Source of the DNA: Vibrio barjaei
Lineage (GTDB): Bacteria > Pseudomonadota > Gammaproteobacteria > Enterobacterales > Vibrionaceae
DNA length: 64,000 nucleotides
Assembly (NCBI RefSeq): GCF_001639065.2
Contig: NZ_LQXO02000012.1
Coordinates: 310,001-374,000 of the forward strand
Reading direction: 5' to 3'
How positions within the stretch are numbered: position 1 is the stretch's first letter; the number at the start of each line of letters is the position of its first letter. Positions 25,595-34,512 of this stretch are shown one piece after another. A model generated the notes under the pieces. It made no database searches. It worked only from the letters and a program-made list of their open reading frames with translations, and was not told where the DNA came from. The translations under genes and the position numbers were made by a program.

Positions 25595-25899
25595 CTGATT
25601 ACAGCACTCTCATGATTTATGTCCCTAATAAAACAATAATACTTCAGTTTGTATACAAGTGGCTATACAAAGATGGAATTGTGACGAACTAGGCAATATT
25701 GGCGCGTATTCAGTGTTTGGGGTTGCATGTATCAATTTATGAATCAACGACATGTTTGGTTACATTCTGCCATATTGCTCGTTAGAGGGTTTGGTGATTT
25801 ACTTGCGATCCCTAAGTAACAGAGGTATTAACCCTAAATGGACGACCCCTATAGTCGACTTTACAATTCTATTGGTTCCACTTTCCTGGAGCCGCAATC
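25595..25899. promoter_or_regulatory. divergent GntR / TerC promoter region
   Basis: 305 bp between the GntR gene and the TerC-family gene. It contains the candidate operator at 25649-25658. I looked for a yybP-ykoY manganese riboswitch before the TerC gene and did not see its conserved sequence. Nothing else is recognised. Confidence 0.5.
25649..25671. promoter_or_regulatory. candidate GntR operator at its own promoter
   Basis: TTGTATACAA at 25649-25658, followed by a half-site-like CTATACAAA at 25663-25671, about 55-75 bp before the GntR start. It has the same core as at 5304-5315. Confidence 0.6.
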
Positions 25900-26688
25900 A
25901 TGTTAGAACTTTTCCTTCAGCCTGAAGCATGGGCTATTTTTGCCACACTATTTGCCTTAGAGATCGTACTCGGTGTTGATAACGTCGTGTTTATCTCCGT
26001 ACTTTGTGAGCGCCTTCCACTACATCAACGCAAACTGGCCCGAAACCTAGGTATTGGCTTGGCCGTTATGGCGCGTATCGTGTTAGTTTTTTCGATCACT
26101 TGGGTCATGTCATTGACGCAACCTTTATTCGAAATCGCTAAATTCGCCTTCACCGGACGAGACGTCATTATGATCTTGGGTGGTGCGTTTTTGTTAGCCA
26201 AGAGTCTAAAAGAGCTATGGAGTTGGCTGACTCACGATGAAAGTACGCATTCGACACGAGTAAGTGCAGGCTTGGCAGTGGTGTTATTACAGATTGTCGC
26301 GGTGGATGCGGTCTTCTCTATGGACTCTGTCATTACGGCGGTTGGTTTAACAAGTGAAGTGCCAATCATGGTTGCTGCGATATTAGCGTCGGCGGTGGTC
26401 ATGGTGTTGACGGCAGAGAAAATTAATAACCTTGTCACCCAGTACCCGGGCTTCAAAACTCTAGCGTTATTGTTCTTGGTGTTGTTAGGTGGCTTGTTGA
26501 TGGCGGAAGGCTTCGCAATTCATATCAACAAAGGTTACGTATACTTTGCGATGGCGTTTGGTTTGATATTGGAACTTTGCCACATTCAATTAAAACGCAC
26601 TCAAGCCAAGAGGTTGTCTGGGCAAGGTGGTCAAAATCCACTGGCTATCAGGAAAATTCGTCCGTTTAGAGTGGGAACAATAGCCTAG
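25900..26688 (+). CDS. TerC-family membrane protein
   Basis: 262 residues with seven to eight membrane segments. Two similar halves each carry the family's acidic motif: LEIVLGVDNVVFIS at about 20-33 and VDAVFSMDSVITAVG at about 134-148. TerC-type proteins are linked to tellurite resistance and metal (Mn2+ or Ca2+) export at the cytoplasmic membrane. No CBS or CorC domain is attached, so this is the short form. CTGGAG precedes the ATG. Its neighbours do not suggest a pathway. Confidence 0.85.
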   Translation: MLELFLQPEAWAIFATLFALEIVLGVDNVVFISVLCERLPLHQRKLARNLGIGLAVMARIVLVFSITWVMSLTQPLFEIAKFAFTGRDVIMILGGAFLLAKSLKELWSWLTHDESTHSTRVSAGLAVVLLQIVAVDAVFSMDSVITAVGLTSEVPIMVAAILASAVVMVLTAEKINNLVTQYPGFKTLALLFLVLLGGLLMAEGFAIHINKGYVYFAMAFGLILELCHIQLKRTQAKRLSGQGGQNPLAIRKIRPFRVGTIA

Positions 26689-26743
26689 TTGGGGCCTTTT
26701 ATTTAAAGGCTGGTTGCAGTGCACTAAGGCAATTCGAACCATT

Positions 26744-26772
26744 AAAAAGGAGAGCTAATGCTCTCCTTTTTT
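26744..26772. terminator. bidirectional terminator
   Basis: Perfect 12-bp stem AAAAAGGAGAGC / GCTCTCCTTTTT with a TAAT loop, between the TerC gene and the convergent small gene. Confidence 0.85.
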
Positions 26773-26787
26773 GTATTTGTCTATGAG

Positions 26788-26976
26788 TTAAATTCCAAAG
26801 TCGTAGCCTTGATAGATATCAGATAGTGTTTTGGGTTTCTTGCTACGTTTACTTGGAGTGGGGTGATATTCGTGTTTAATCGCATCAGCGTGTGCTTGCG
26901 CAGACTTCATGAATTCAGGATCAGACATCGCTTGCTTGCGAAGCTCATTGATGCGTTCTAGTTTTTCTTGCAACAT
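26788..26976 (-). CDS. small hypothetical protein, 62 aa
   Basis: A 62-residue basic protein, helical in its first half (LQEKLERINELRKQAM), with a lysine/serine/proline-rich middle (TPSKRSKKPK) and a short SDIYQGYDFGI tail. GAGGTG lies seven bases before the ATG, and a strong shared terminator follows the stop, which supports it as a real gene. I do not recognise a named family. Confidence 0.6.
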   Translation of the reverse strand: MLQEKLERINELRKQAMSDPEFMKSAQAHADAIKHEYHPTPSKRSKKPKTLSDIYQGYDFGI

Positions 26977-27055
26977 AACTACACCTCATGAATTGCTGTA
27001 TGTACAACCAGTATAGTTCTTTGCTGTATGAATATCCAGTACTTTGTGTCGAGGG

Positions 27056-27097
27056 TAAAAATAACGCCTAGGTGAGTGATTAAACTCAACTAGGCGT
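27056..27097 (-). terminator. terminator of the ato operon
   Basis: ACGCCTAG (27064-27071) pairs with CTAGGCGT (27090-27097) and TGAGT with ACTCA, separated by one mismatch. The minus strand reads TTATTTTTA after the stem. Confidence 0.7.
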
Positions 27098-27128
27098 CTG
27101 GCTAATGTTCAGGCTTCTAAGACCAGAA

Positions 27129-27806
27129 TTAGCAAGGGATAGGCATTGGTTTTAATGCAGGGGAAATGCGAAGTTCAGCTTCTGTTGCTTGCTGTACGTC
27201 TTCAATTGAAAATTCCGGAGCTAATTCAGTGAGCAGCATCCCTTGTTCCGTCAACTCTATGACGCCCATTTCCGTGACAATCAAATCCACTTGATTCACA
27301 GCCGTGAGTGGCAAAGTACAGTCGCGTAATAGTTTAGCTTTACCTTTGACGGTGTGCTCCATCGCAACGATCACCTTCTTCGCTCCAACCACCAGATCCA
27401 TTGCCCCACCCATGCCGGGCACCATCTTTCCTGGAATAATCCAGTTAGCGAGATTACCTTTTTCATCCACTTGCAATGCGCCCAACACGGTGGAATCGAC
27501 ATGACCGCCGCGAATAATGGAGAACGAATCCGCACTATTGAAGTAACAACTCCCTTGGATAGCGGTAATTGGTTGTGCGCCTGCGTTAACCAAATCAGCA
27601 TCTATTTCATGCTCTTCAGCTAAATTATCAATACCAAGCAGTCCATTCTCTGCTTGAAGAAGGATTTCGACATCTTTATCGACTTCGTTAGCCACTAGAG
27701 TAGGGAGACCAATGCCTAGATTGACGATATCTCCGTCACGCATTTCTTGAGCGACACGCCAGGCGATGCGACGGCGAATAGTATTTTTGTCTAGTTGAGT
27801 GCTCAT
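27129..27806 (-). CDS. atoA: acetoacetate CoA-transferase, subunit B
   Basis: Beta subunit of a class I CoA-transferase, 225 residues. The catalytic glutamate E53 lies in QAENGLLG, and GIGLPTLVAN and NAGAQPIT are typical. It works with the alpha subunit encoded next to transfer CoA between acetoacetate and acetyl-CoA or succinyl-CoA. Its ATG overlaps the alpha-subunit stop (TAATG), so translation is coupled. It is last of a thiolase-AtoD-AtoA operon and is followed by a hairpin terminator. Succinyl-CoA versus acetyl-CoA donor cannot be decided by eye. Confidence 0.9.
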   Translation of the reverse strand: MSTQLDKNTIRRRIAWRVAQEMRDGDIVNLGIGLPTLVANEVDKDVEILLQAENGLLGIDNLAEEHEIDADLVNAGAQPITAIQGSCYFNSADSFSIIRGGHVDSTVLGALQVDEKGNLANWIIPGKMVPGMGGAMDLVVGAKKVIVAMEHTVKGKAKLLRDCTLPLTAVNQVDLIVTEMGVIELTEQGMLLTELAPEFSIEDVQQATEAELRISPALKPMPIPC

Positions 27807-28459
27807 TACGCGTCCTCCGTTAAGATATAGTCCACATATAGGCTAGGGGTGTGCACGGCTTCAGGCTGAATGTCGCCTATGTCTACTAGAGACTCCGCTT
27901 CAACAATGACTGTGTCAGCAGCGGTTGCCATCAAGGGGTTAAAGTTTTGCGTGGTTTTGCTGTAAAACACATTACCACGGCGGTCGACTATGGAGCCGCG
28001 AATAAGAGCGATGTCTGCCCTCAATGGGGTTTCTAGCAAGTAGTCTTTTCCTTGAACATTAATCACTTGTTTGCCTTCGGCGACAATAGTTCCTAAGCCA
28101 GTAGGCGTCAAAACACCACCGAGTCCGGCTCCTCCGCTGCGAATACGTTCGGCAAGAGTGCCTTGAGGGACGAGTTCGACATCCAAGATTCCCTCATTCA
28201 TTTGTGCCCCTGTTTCTGGGTTAAGACCGATGTGTGATGCATAAAGTTTTTTGACCCGCTTTTCAGCAATCAATCGACTCGTGCCTCTACCGGGTGATGC
28301 TGTATCGGTAGTAATAAGGGTGATGTCTTTGATGTCGAATTCGATAAGTAGATCGATAAGTTTCTCTGGCGCACCGGTTGCCATAAAACCACCTACCATA
28401 ATGGTCATACCATCATGAAGAATGTCTTTGAGTTGTTGAGGTGATGCTGCTTTTTTCAT
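27806..28459 (-). CDS. atoD: acetoacetate CoA-transferase, subunit A
   Basis: Alpha subunit of 217 residues from the ATG at 28459. GAGGAAACGACC directly precedes this ATG, and the N-terminus KKAASPQQLKDILHDGMTI aligns with CoA-transferase alpha chains. A longer frame reaching 28633 would run back into the thiolase gene and lacks family character there. The glycine-rich GGFMATGAPEKLI and the SGGAGLGGVLTPTGLGT loop are visible. Substrate is probably acetoacetate from the neighbouring thiolase context. Confidence 0.9.
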   Translation of the reverse strand: MKKAASPQQLKDILHDGMTIMVGGFMATGAPEKLIDLLIEFDIKDITLITTDTASPGRGTSRLIAEKRVKKLYASHIGLNPETGAQMNEGILDVELVPQGTLAERIRSGGAGLGGVLTPTGLGTIVAEGKQVINVQGKDYLLETPLRADIALIRGSIVDRRGNVFYSKTTQNFNPLMATAADTVIVEAESLVDIGDIQPEAVHTPSLYVDYILTEDA

Positions 28460-28472
28460 GGTCGTTTCCTCT

Positions 28473-29678
28473 TTAACAACGTTTGATAATGACGGCTGTG
28501 CCCATGCCGCCGCCAATGCACAATGAAGCCAAACCCAAATCGCTCTGAGTTCGATGCAATTGATAGACAAGAGTGGTAAGAATTCGGTTGCCTGATGCTC
28601 CGATAGGGTGGCCGAGTGCGATCGCTCCACCACTTAAATTGGTTCGCTCCAATAGCCATGGCACATCAATATTGTGTTGTTCCGCTAATGAATGAGCAAC
28701 GCCAAGCGCTTGGGCCGCGAAGGCTTCGTTAAGCTCGAACACATCAATATCAGTTATCGACAAATTGGCTTTATTAAGTGCATTGGCAATCGCGGGAACT
28801 GGACCAAGTCCCATAACCTCGGGCGCTATGGCCCCTTGTCCGTATTCAATAAGCTCCGCAAGTGGTGTTAAACCATGACGTTGTACTGCGGATTCAGAGG
28901 CCAATAGAATGGCTGAACCACCGTCATTGATGCCAGATGCATTACCTGCGGTAACCGTGCCTTCGGCAGTGAATGCGGGTCTGAGTTTTTGCAATGCTTC
29001 GTAGGTGCAATCTGGTTTTGGGTATTCGTCACTTTTTACTTCAGTTTGACGGCGGCGGTTTACAATAGTGAGTGGAGCAACTTCGTTGGTGAAATCACCA
29101 CTTTCTAAGGCGTGGACCGCTTTCTTTTGACTTGCGAGTGCAAAAGCATCTTGCTCTTCACGTGTTAGCTCAAATTTCTTGGCGATGTTTTCTGCCGTGA
29201 TACCCATATGGTATTGGTGGAACGCGTCAGTAAGTCCATCCTTAATGATGCTGTCTTCAAGGTTTTGATGGCCCATTTTATATCCGCGACGGATTTGACC
29301 GTTGGCGATAAAGGGAGCGTTTGACATACTTTCCATTCCACAAGCCATGACGATGTCGGCATCGCCTGCTCGAATGTGGCTCGCGCCATCCATTACGACT
29401 TTCATTCCACTGCCACAGATCATGTTAAGGGTGTAGGCAGGAACGGAATCTGGGATCCCGGCTTTAATGGCCGCTTGGCGGGCAGGGCCCATACCAGCTC
29501 CACCGGTTAACACATTGCCTACGATCACTTCGTCAATCAGGTCTGGCGTAATATCAGCCTGCTCGATTGTTGCTTGAATAGCGTGTGCACCAAGCTCAAC
29601 TGCGGATAATGAGCTAAGTGAACCGTTGAAGCTCCCTATAGGGGTTCGTTTTGCTGCGACAATAAAAATTCGTTCCAT
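28473..29678 (-). CDS. atoB: acetyl-CoA acetyltransferase (thiolase)
   Basis: Degradative/biosynthetic thiolase of 401 residues. Active-site C88 is in NMICGSGMK, H357 in ALGHPIGASGNR and C387 in SLCIGGGMG. It interconverts two acetyl-CoA and acetoacetyl-CoA. AtoD starts 14 bp after it, so the three genes form a short-chain acid (acetoacetate) utilisation operon. AGACAGAGATGG marks the start. The operon is not obviously part of the inositol pathway, though acetyl-CoA is a common product. Confidence 0.9.
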   Translation of the reverse strand: MERIFIVAAKRTPIGSFNGSLSSLSAVELGAHAIQATIEQADITPDLIDEVIVGNVLTGGAGMGPARQAAIKAGIPDSVPAYTLNMICGSGMKVVMDGASHIRAGDADIVMACGMESMSNAPFIANGQIRRGYKMGHQNLEDSIIKDGLTDAFHQYHMGITAENIAKKFELTREEQDAFALASQKKAVHALESGDFTNEVAPLTIVNRRRQTEVKSDEYPKPDCTYEALQKLRPAFTAEGTVTAGNASGINDGGSAILLASESAVQRHGLTPLAELIEYGQGAIAPEVMGLGPVPAIANALNKANLSITDIDVFELNEAFAAQALGVAHSLAEQHNIDVPWLLERTNLSGGAIALGHPIGASGNRILTTLVYQLHRTQSDLGLASLCIGGGMGTAVIIKRC

Positions 29679-29872
29679 CTCTGTCTCCCAATACCTTAAA
29701 TGTTGCGGCTGTTTTAGCGCTTTGTTTCAGTCTAAAAGGGAGTAGCGACTATGTGTTATAGACAAGAATTCAAAGCGGCTTTGCATAAATGCAAATACCA
29801 AATTGGTGGTTGATCACGTCTTTTCATTATTAACACTTTTATCTTGGTATCAGGATAATTGGAGAAAACGTT

Positions 29873-30760
29873 ATGCATAATCGAATAGCTTGCGCCCCTT
29901 GCTGCTGGGGTATCGAAGAGCCAGACAATGGGCTAAACCCAAGTTGGGGTAAAGTACTAATGGAGGCAAGTGACTGCGGATATCGTGGTATTGAACTGGG
30001 GCCAGACGGCTACTTTCCAGAGGAGGCGATGCTGACCAAAAGTGCGTGCCGAACGCGAGGACTAGAAATATGTGCTGGTAAGCTGCAGCAACCTTTTAGT
30101 GACGGCGAACAAATGCCAGCAATTCTTAACCAAACTGAGAAAACGTGTGTTCGTTTAAAAGCGCTAGGAGTGGGTACGCTGCTGCTTATGGAAGGAAATC
30201 ACCCTGAGCGCTTTGGCAGCCTCGGTCAAAGTGCGACAGCGCCTCGATTAACCTCAGAACAGAAACATCACCTCATCAACAATATGAGGCAAATCATTAG
30301 CCTAGCTCAGGATCATGGATTGCGTTGTTTACTGCATCCCGGTGTTGGTGGGTATATAGGGTTTAAAGATGAGATAGAGTTTGTATTGCATCAAATTTCC
30401 GATTCCGAACTTGGATTATGTCTCGATATTGGTCATACGTTTTTGGATGGAATGGACCCTTTGAGCCTCATCAGACGGTATGCGGATAGAATCGAGCATG
30501 TTCATTTGAAAGATGTATCTATCGACAAGTTACGTGTAGCAATTAGAGACAAACAGCCGTGGTTTGATGCCTATTCTGATGGACTTGTTACTCCACTTGG
30601 AGACGGTGATATCAAACTTAATCAAGTCATTGCGAGTTTAAAATCAATTGACTATCAAGGATGGTTAGTTGTGGAACACGAGCACAATGTCAAACAATCG
30701 CAACAGGTAAAAGTTGACCTTCAACGCAGCCGCAACTACCTCGCCTCGTTAGGAGTCTAA
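29873..30760 (+). CDS. sugar-phosphate isomerase/epimerase family protein
   Basis: TIM-barrel protein of 295 residues, of the AP_endonuc_2 type seen in IolE, IolI and IolH. It has CCWGIEE near the N-terminus, HPGVGGYIG around 160-168, LGLCLDIGHT around 180-189, EHVHLKDV around 204-211 and VVEHEH near the C-terminus, giving the metal-ligand pattern E/H-D-H-E. The TauE/SafE gene follows after three bases, so they form one unit. The substrate is probably a polyol or keto-inositol-type compound, but the sequence cannot tell. It lies next to the inositol locus though outside its main operon. Confidence 0.8.
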   Translation: MHNRIACAPCCWGIEEPDNGLNPSWGKVLMEASDCGYRGIELGPDGYFPEEAMLTKSACRTRGLEICAGKLQQPFSDGEQMPAILNQTEKTCVRLKALGVGTLLLMEGNHPERFGSLGQSATAPRLTSEQKHHLINNMRQIISLAQDHGLRCLLHPGVGGYIGFKDEIEFVLHQISDSELGLCLDIGHTFLDGMDPLSLIRRYADRIEHVHLKDVSIDKLRVAIRDKQPWFDAYSDGLVTPLGDGDIKLNQVIASLKSIDYQGWLVVEHEHNVKQSQQVKVDLQRSRNYLASLGV

Positions 30761-30762
30761 CC

Positions 30763-31524
30763 ATGCCGATAGTCAGCGATCCTTGGTTTTACATAATGGC
30801 GATACCTGCTGTGTTGATTTATGGAATAGGTAAAGGTGGGCTAGGAGGGGCATTGGGGATCATCGCGGTGCCGTTAATGGCACTGATCATCTCTCCTACT
30901 CAGGCAGCAGCAATTTTACTGCCCATTCTTATTGTAATGGACGCGTTCGCCGTCCGTCACCATTACAAGAACGCTGATTATCGGATCTTAAAGCAAATGC
31001 TTCCTGGGTCGATTTTAGGTGTGGTGCTTGCGGGGTTATTCTTAAGTGTGACACCTGAAACTGGCCTAAAACTCACCATAGGTTTACTGTCTTTGGCTTT
31101 TTGTTTTCAGCACTGGTTTGGCGGTAGACAGTCGTCATCGACACCGGGAAAATTTAGCGCGTGGTTTTGGAGTGCATTGGGCGGGTTTTCCAGTACGGCT
31201 ATCCATGCGGGCGGTGGTCCAGCGAGTATTTACTTGCTGCCACTGCGCTTAGAGAAAGTCACGCTTATCGCAACCATGGCGGTTCTGTTTGCCATTATCA
31301 ATGTGGTAAAAGTAGTCCCGTATGTGGCGCTGGGGGAGTTTGATGAAACCAATTTATTCACTGCATTGTTACTTATTCCGTTTGCTCCCGTGGGAGTGAA
31401 ACTTGGCGTAATGCTACTACATAAAGTTAGTCAGGAGCGAATTTATCAGCTTTGCTACGCGTTCTTATTTCTATCTGGTGCGAAGCTATGTTTCGACGCG
31501 ATACAAAGCTTCGCATTGGTATAA
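30763..31524 (+). CDS. TauE/SafE family anion exporter
   Basis: 253 residues with about seven to eight membrane segments. GKGGLGGALGIIAVPLMAL near residue 25 is typical of the family, as is GGFSSTAIHAGGGPASIYLLPL around 140-162. TauE/SafE proteins move sulfite, sulfonates or organic acids across the inner membrane. It is coupled to the epimerase gene, with a 2-bp gap between stop and start. It converges with the LysR gene, with only one base between stop codons. A sugar-acid or organosulfonate function is an inference from this pairing. Confidence 0.8.
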   Translation: MPIVSDPWFYIMAIPAVLIYGIGKGGLGGALGIIAVPLMALIISPTQAAAILLPILIVMDAFAVRHHYKNADYRILKQMLPGSILGVVLAGLFLSVTPETGLKLTIGLLSLAFCFQHWFGGRQSSSTPGKFSAWFWSALGGFSSTAIHAGGGPASIYLLPLRLEKVTLIATMAVLFAIINVVKVVPYVALGEFDETNLFTALLLIPFAPVGVKLGVMLLHKVSQERIYQLCYAFLFLSGAKLCFDAIQSFALV

Positions 31525-31525
31525 A

Positions 31526-32428
31526 TCAGCTATGCTGTTCTTCTTTGCTGGTAAGCAAAAAATCCTTAAATTTTGTCGCCGTAGGAGAGGCGGTCTGCGG
31601 CGAATGATAATACAGATTTAAACTCCAAATACTGGTTTGATAATCGGGCAGTAGTGCGATTAGCTTACCATTATCAATGTAACTTCTCGCGACAAACTCT
31701 GGCAGGTAAGCGATACCAATTCCATTCAAAGCCCCTCTTAGCAACAAATCACTGTCATTAACCTCAACGGTTTTCGGTACCTTTAAAATGATGTTCTCCG
31801 CTTGCTGACGAAAGATCCAATCGTTACTTCCAGTGAGCGTGGTGGCGATCAAACAAGGGTGTTGAGCCAAGTCACTAGGGTGAGAAGGCAGGTTGTGCGA
31901 TTCAAGATATTGTGGAGAGGCGACGACAATAAATGGACATTGCATCAATTCTCGCTTCACCAGCAGTAAATCTTTTTCACGATAACCTTGGAAGCTGGCA
32001 TTGGCGCTGATCATTAAGTCAGAGGTACTTGCATGATCTAACGCCCAAGGCGTGACGTTGATATTAAATGTCACGTCTGGGTGAGCCTTGGAGTATTGGG
32101 CAATCATATCCATCAAATAGTGATTGGCATAGACAGGCGTGCAGACGATGTCGATATGGCCTTTTTCTTGTGACTGGTAATCTTCTAGCTTTCTGCTGAT
32201 TCGTTCTGCGCTATCGACTAGGGGAGAGAATTCTTCGAATAGAGTTTGACCAGCCTGAGTGGCTTCCAAAAGTCGATTTGAACGACGACACAAAGTGGTT
32301 CCAAAATGGTTTTCAAGCTCCTGTAACCAGCGGCTGCCAGCCGAAACGGAAATATTGAATCGTCGTGCCGCAGAAGAAATGGAACCAGAGCGAATCACGT
32401 AAACAAAAAACGCCATTTTATCGAGCAT
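31526..32428 (-). CDS. LysR-family transcriptional regulator
   Basis: 300 residues with an N-terminal winged helix-turn-helix (SISSAARRFNISVSAGSRWLQELE, a noncanonical recognition helix) and a substrate-binding domain from about 90. Close to the AaeR/DsdC-like size class. It sits between the epimerase/TauE pair and the MFS inositol transporter and is convergent with the former. Its target is likely one of these neighbours. No obvious LysR box (T-N11-A palindrome) was identified with confidence. Confidence 0.8.
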   Translation of the reverse strand: MLDKMAFFVYVIRSGSISSAARRFNISVSAGSRWLQELENHFGTTLCRRSNRLLEATQAGQTLFEEFSPLVDSAERISRKLEDYQSQEKGHIDIVCTPVYANHYLMDMIAQYSKAHPDVTFNINVTPWALDHASTSDLMISANASFQGYREKDLLLVKRELMQCPFIVVASPQYLESHNLPSHPSDLAQHPCLIATTLTGSNDWIFRQQAENIILKVPKTVEVNDSDLLLRGALNGIGIAYLPEFVARSYIDNGKLIALLPDYQTSIWSLNLYYHSPQTASPTATKFKDFLLTSKEEQHS

Positions 32429-32460
32429 AAACGCCTCATTGTATTGGCCAGGTTAAAAAC

Positions 32461-32495
32461 AAAAAAAAGGAACAGGCCTTAAGTTAGCCTGTTCC
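32461..32495 (-). terminator. terminator of the MFS transporter gene
   Basis: GGAACAGGC (32469-32477) and GCCTGTTCC (32487-32495), with a run of eight T on the minus strand after the stem. Confidence 0.8.
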
Positions 32496-32519
32496 CGTTT
32501 TGTTGTGGAGTCTTATTGA

Positions 32520-33962
32520 TTAAGCACGTGCTTCAGATGTGGACTGTGGCACTTTTTTGCCCAATTTTTTCGCCATGGCTTCTTCCATTTTTTCCAGACT
32601 GACGCCTTTGGTTTCAGGTACATACTTAACAACAACGTACATACAGATGATTGAAAGAATCGCAAATAACCAGAACGCAAATGCACCATTAAAGTTCTCT
32701 TTTAGATAGGCATTTTCGTTGAGCATAGGGAAGGATTGAGTGACGATAAAGCCAGTAAACCATTGAGCACCAACGGCGATCGCCATCGCTCTAGAGCGGA
32801 TGCTGTTCGGGAAAATCTCAGAAATCATGGTCCAACATGCGCAGCCCCATGAAGTGGCATAGGAGACAACGTATAGACATAGCGCGAACAAGGCGGCATA
32901 ACCTTCCGTTTGTTGATACAACACATAGCCAACAACAAACATACCAAGTGCACAGCCGAAGGTACCGTATTTCATTAGCGGTAGACGTCCGACTTTGTCG
33001 ATAAGATACATGCCAAGCGCATTACCTAGAATGAATACCACGCCAACAAACGTCGTTTGGAATAGAGCGTTTTCTGTAGAGCCCGTAATCGGTTTCAGGA
33101 TCTCAGGGGTGTAATACATGATGACGTTGATACCCGTTAACTGTTGCGCCGCAGCAACAAAGGTACCGATGACAAGAATAGCGAATAAGAGAGGAGAGCG
33201 TAAACTCACTTTGTTCTTAGCGGTGCCTAAACTGTCTTTAAGAGAGTCTTGGATTTCCAGAATAAGTTGTTCTGCATGTTTTGGGTTAGAGATTTTAGAC
33301 AGTGTGGTTTTCGCTTCATCGATTCTCCCTTTGAGTACCAACCAACGAGGGGACTCTGGAATAATAAACAGTAACACTGCAAACAGTGCCGCCGGAATCA
33401 CTTCGGAGCCCAGCATCCAACGCCAGCCTAGATCCACTAACCAAGCTTCTGACATACCTTTAGCGATAAGATAATTGACGTAGAAAACACCTGTTTGACC
33501 AATAACGGCAGACTGTTGGAACATACTGACGGCGCGCCCTCGAAAGTCTTTAGGAGCGACTTCAGACATATACATTGGTGAAACAACACATGCCAGACCG
33601 ACGGCAACACCACCGACAATTCTTAAGATGACATAGAAGCTAAATGTGGCGGCTAAAGCTGAACCAATGGCCGAAATCATAAAGAGCACGGCTGCGATGA
33701 ATAGGGTGTTGCGACGGCCATACTTAAGAGCAGCCCAACCGGCACTGACTGCGCCGATAATACTGCCTAGTACGACACTGGATACGGCCCAGCCAGTTTG
33801 TGCTGGGGTTAAACCAAAGTGTTCTCTAATAGGGCCAATGGCGCCTGAAATTACCGCGGTATCATATCCTAATAGTATCCCGCCTAGTGCTGCAATACAG
33901 CAGATTCGAACAATATAGGCAATATTGTGTTTTCGTGCTTCTGCCTTGGATGTTGCTTCCAT
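32520..33962 (-). CDS. sugar-porter MFS transporter, likely inositol (IolT-like)
   Basis: 480 residues from ATG 33962, chosen because AAGGAAAATAAA precedes it. A frame to 34067 adds 35 non-family residues. It has 12 membrane segments. Sugar-porter signatures are GGILLGYDTAVISGAI near residue 27, KYGRRNTLF, RIVGGVAVGLACVVSPMYMSE, PESPRWLVLKGR, QQLTGINVIMYY and VPETKG near the end. It is divergent from iolE and has three TGAAAA-N4-TTTTCA palindromes in the shared region, so an inositol uptake role is likely. Substrate stereospecificity is unknown. Confidence 0.85.
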   Translation of the reverse strand: MEATSKAEARKHNIAYIVRICCIAALGGILLGYDTAVISGAIGPIREHFGLTPAQTGWAVSSVVLGSIIGAVSAGWAALKYGRRNTLFIAAVLFMISAIGSALAATFSFYVILRIVGGVAVGLACVVSPMYMSEVAPKDFRGRAVSMFQQSAVIGQTGVFYVNYLIAKGMSEAWLVDLGWRWMLGSEVIPAALFAVLLFIIPESPRWLVLKGRIDEAKTTLSKISNPKHAEQLILEIQDSLKDSLGTAKNKVSLRSPLLFAILVIGTFVAAAQQLTGINVIMYYTPEILKPITGSTENALFQTTFVGVVFILGNALGMYLIDKVGRLPLMKYGTFGCALGMFVVGYVLYQQTEGYAALFALCLYVVSYATSWGCACWTMISEIFPNSIRSRAMAIAVGAQWFTGFIVTQSFPMLNENAYLKENFNGAFAFWLFAILSIICMYVVVKYVPETKGVSLEKMEEAMAKKLGKKVPQSTSEARA

Positions 33963-34102
33963 TTTATTTTCCTTATTGAGATTCCCCAAAGCTGTCCCTT
34001 TACCATCGAACCAGTTCCAGTTGGGTAACGCCCAATACTTCGGTTTGTAGGGTACGAGTATTGGCATTCTATAAGTCCAGCAGATGTTATAGTTGTGTAA
34101 TT

Positions 34103-34118
34103 TGAAAATTATTTTTCA
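34103..34118. promoter_or_regulatory. candidate RpiR/IolR operator
   Basis: TGAAAA-TTAT-TTTTCA, a perfect 6-bp inverted repeat separated by four bases. Confidence 0.6.
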
Positions 34119-34209
34119 TTTTGCTGGTGTTTTAATCATATTGACTCTTTTCTGTTTCGACTACCGCTAAACTGTCATTTTGTCCAGAAATGTTATCTTC
34201 ATCAAACTA

Positions 34210-34225
34210 TGAAAAATCTTTTTCA
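34210..34225. promoter_or_regulatory. candidate RpiR/IolR operator
   Basis: TGAAAA-ATCT-TTTTCA, the same architecture as the site at 34103-34118. Confidence 0.6.
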
Positions 34226-34273
34226 AATCTTAAAAATGTTATAAGTGTATGAAAAATATATGTTTAATAAAAG

Positions 34274-34289
34274 TGAGATCTAGATCAAA
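34274..34289. promoter_or_regulatory. candidate CRP site
   Basis: TGAGA-TCTAGA-TCAAA, two mismatches from the CRP core TGTGA-N6-TCACA. It suggests carbon-catabolite control of the iol promoters. Confidence 0.5.
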
Positions 34290-34361
34290 AACAGTGGTAA
34301 GCCGCGTGCTATATAGGTTTTTTCCAATTTCATCTTGTTTTGAAAATCTCACTGTATGATA

Positions 34362-34377
34362 TGAAAAATATTTTTCA
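34362..34377. promoter_or_regulatory. candidate RpiR/IolR operator
   Basis: TGAAAA-ATAT-TTTTCA, fully palindromic including the spacer, about 135 bp before iolE. Confidence 0.6.
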
Positions 34378-34512
34378 TTGATGCTTTTTTTGGCTAAAGT
34401 AGTCCTCAGTGAAACAACAGGAGATGTTCAAAGTTTGCTAATGCGATGAATCAATCAATATGAGCGCTTTGAATCACTTGGAAAATCTTTAAAACATTGT
34501 CGGAGAATAAAA

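Larger units (their letters stand above)
33963..34512. promoter_or_regulatory. divergent iolT / iolE promoter region
   Basis: 550 AT-rich bp holding three near-perfect TGAAAA-N4-TTTTCA palindromes and a CRP-like site. A GGAG sits 10 bp before the iolE ATG. No gene is seen. Confidence 0.65.

Noticed and set aside
25700..25899. Possible yybP-ykoY manganese riboswitch upstream of the TerC-family gene
   Set aside because: The characteristic conserved loops were not found in the leader.
28460..28633. N-terminal extension of the CoA-transferase alpha subunit
   Set aside because: It runs through the coding sequence of the thiolase and has no family similarity, while a good ribosome site precedes the ATG at 28459.
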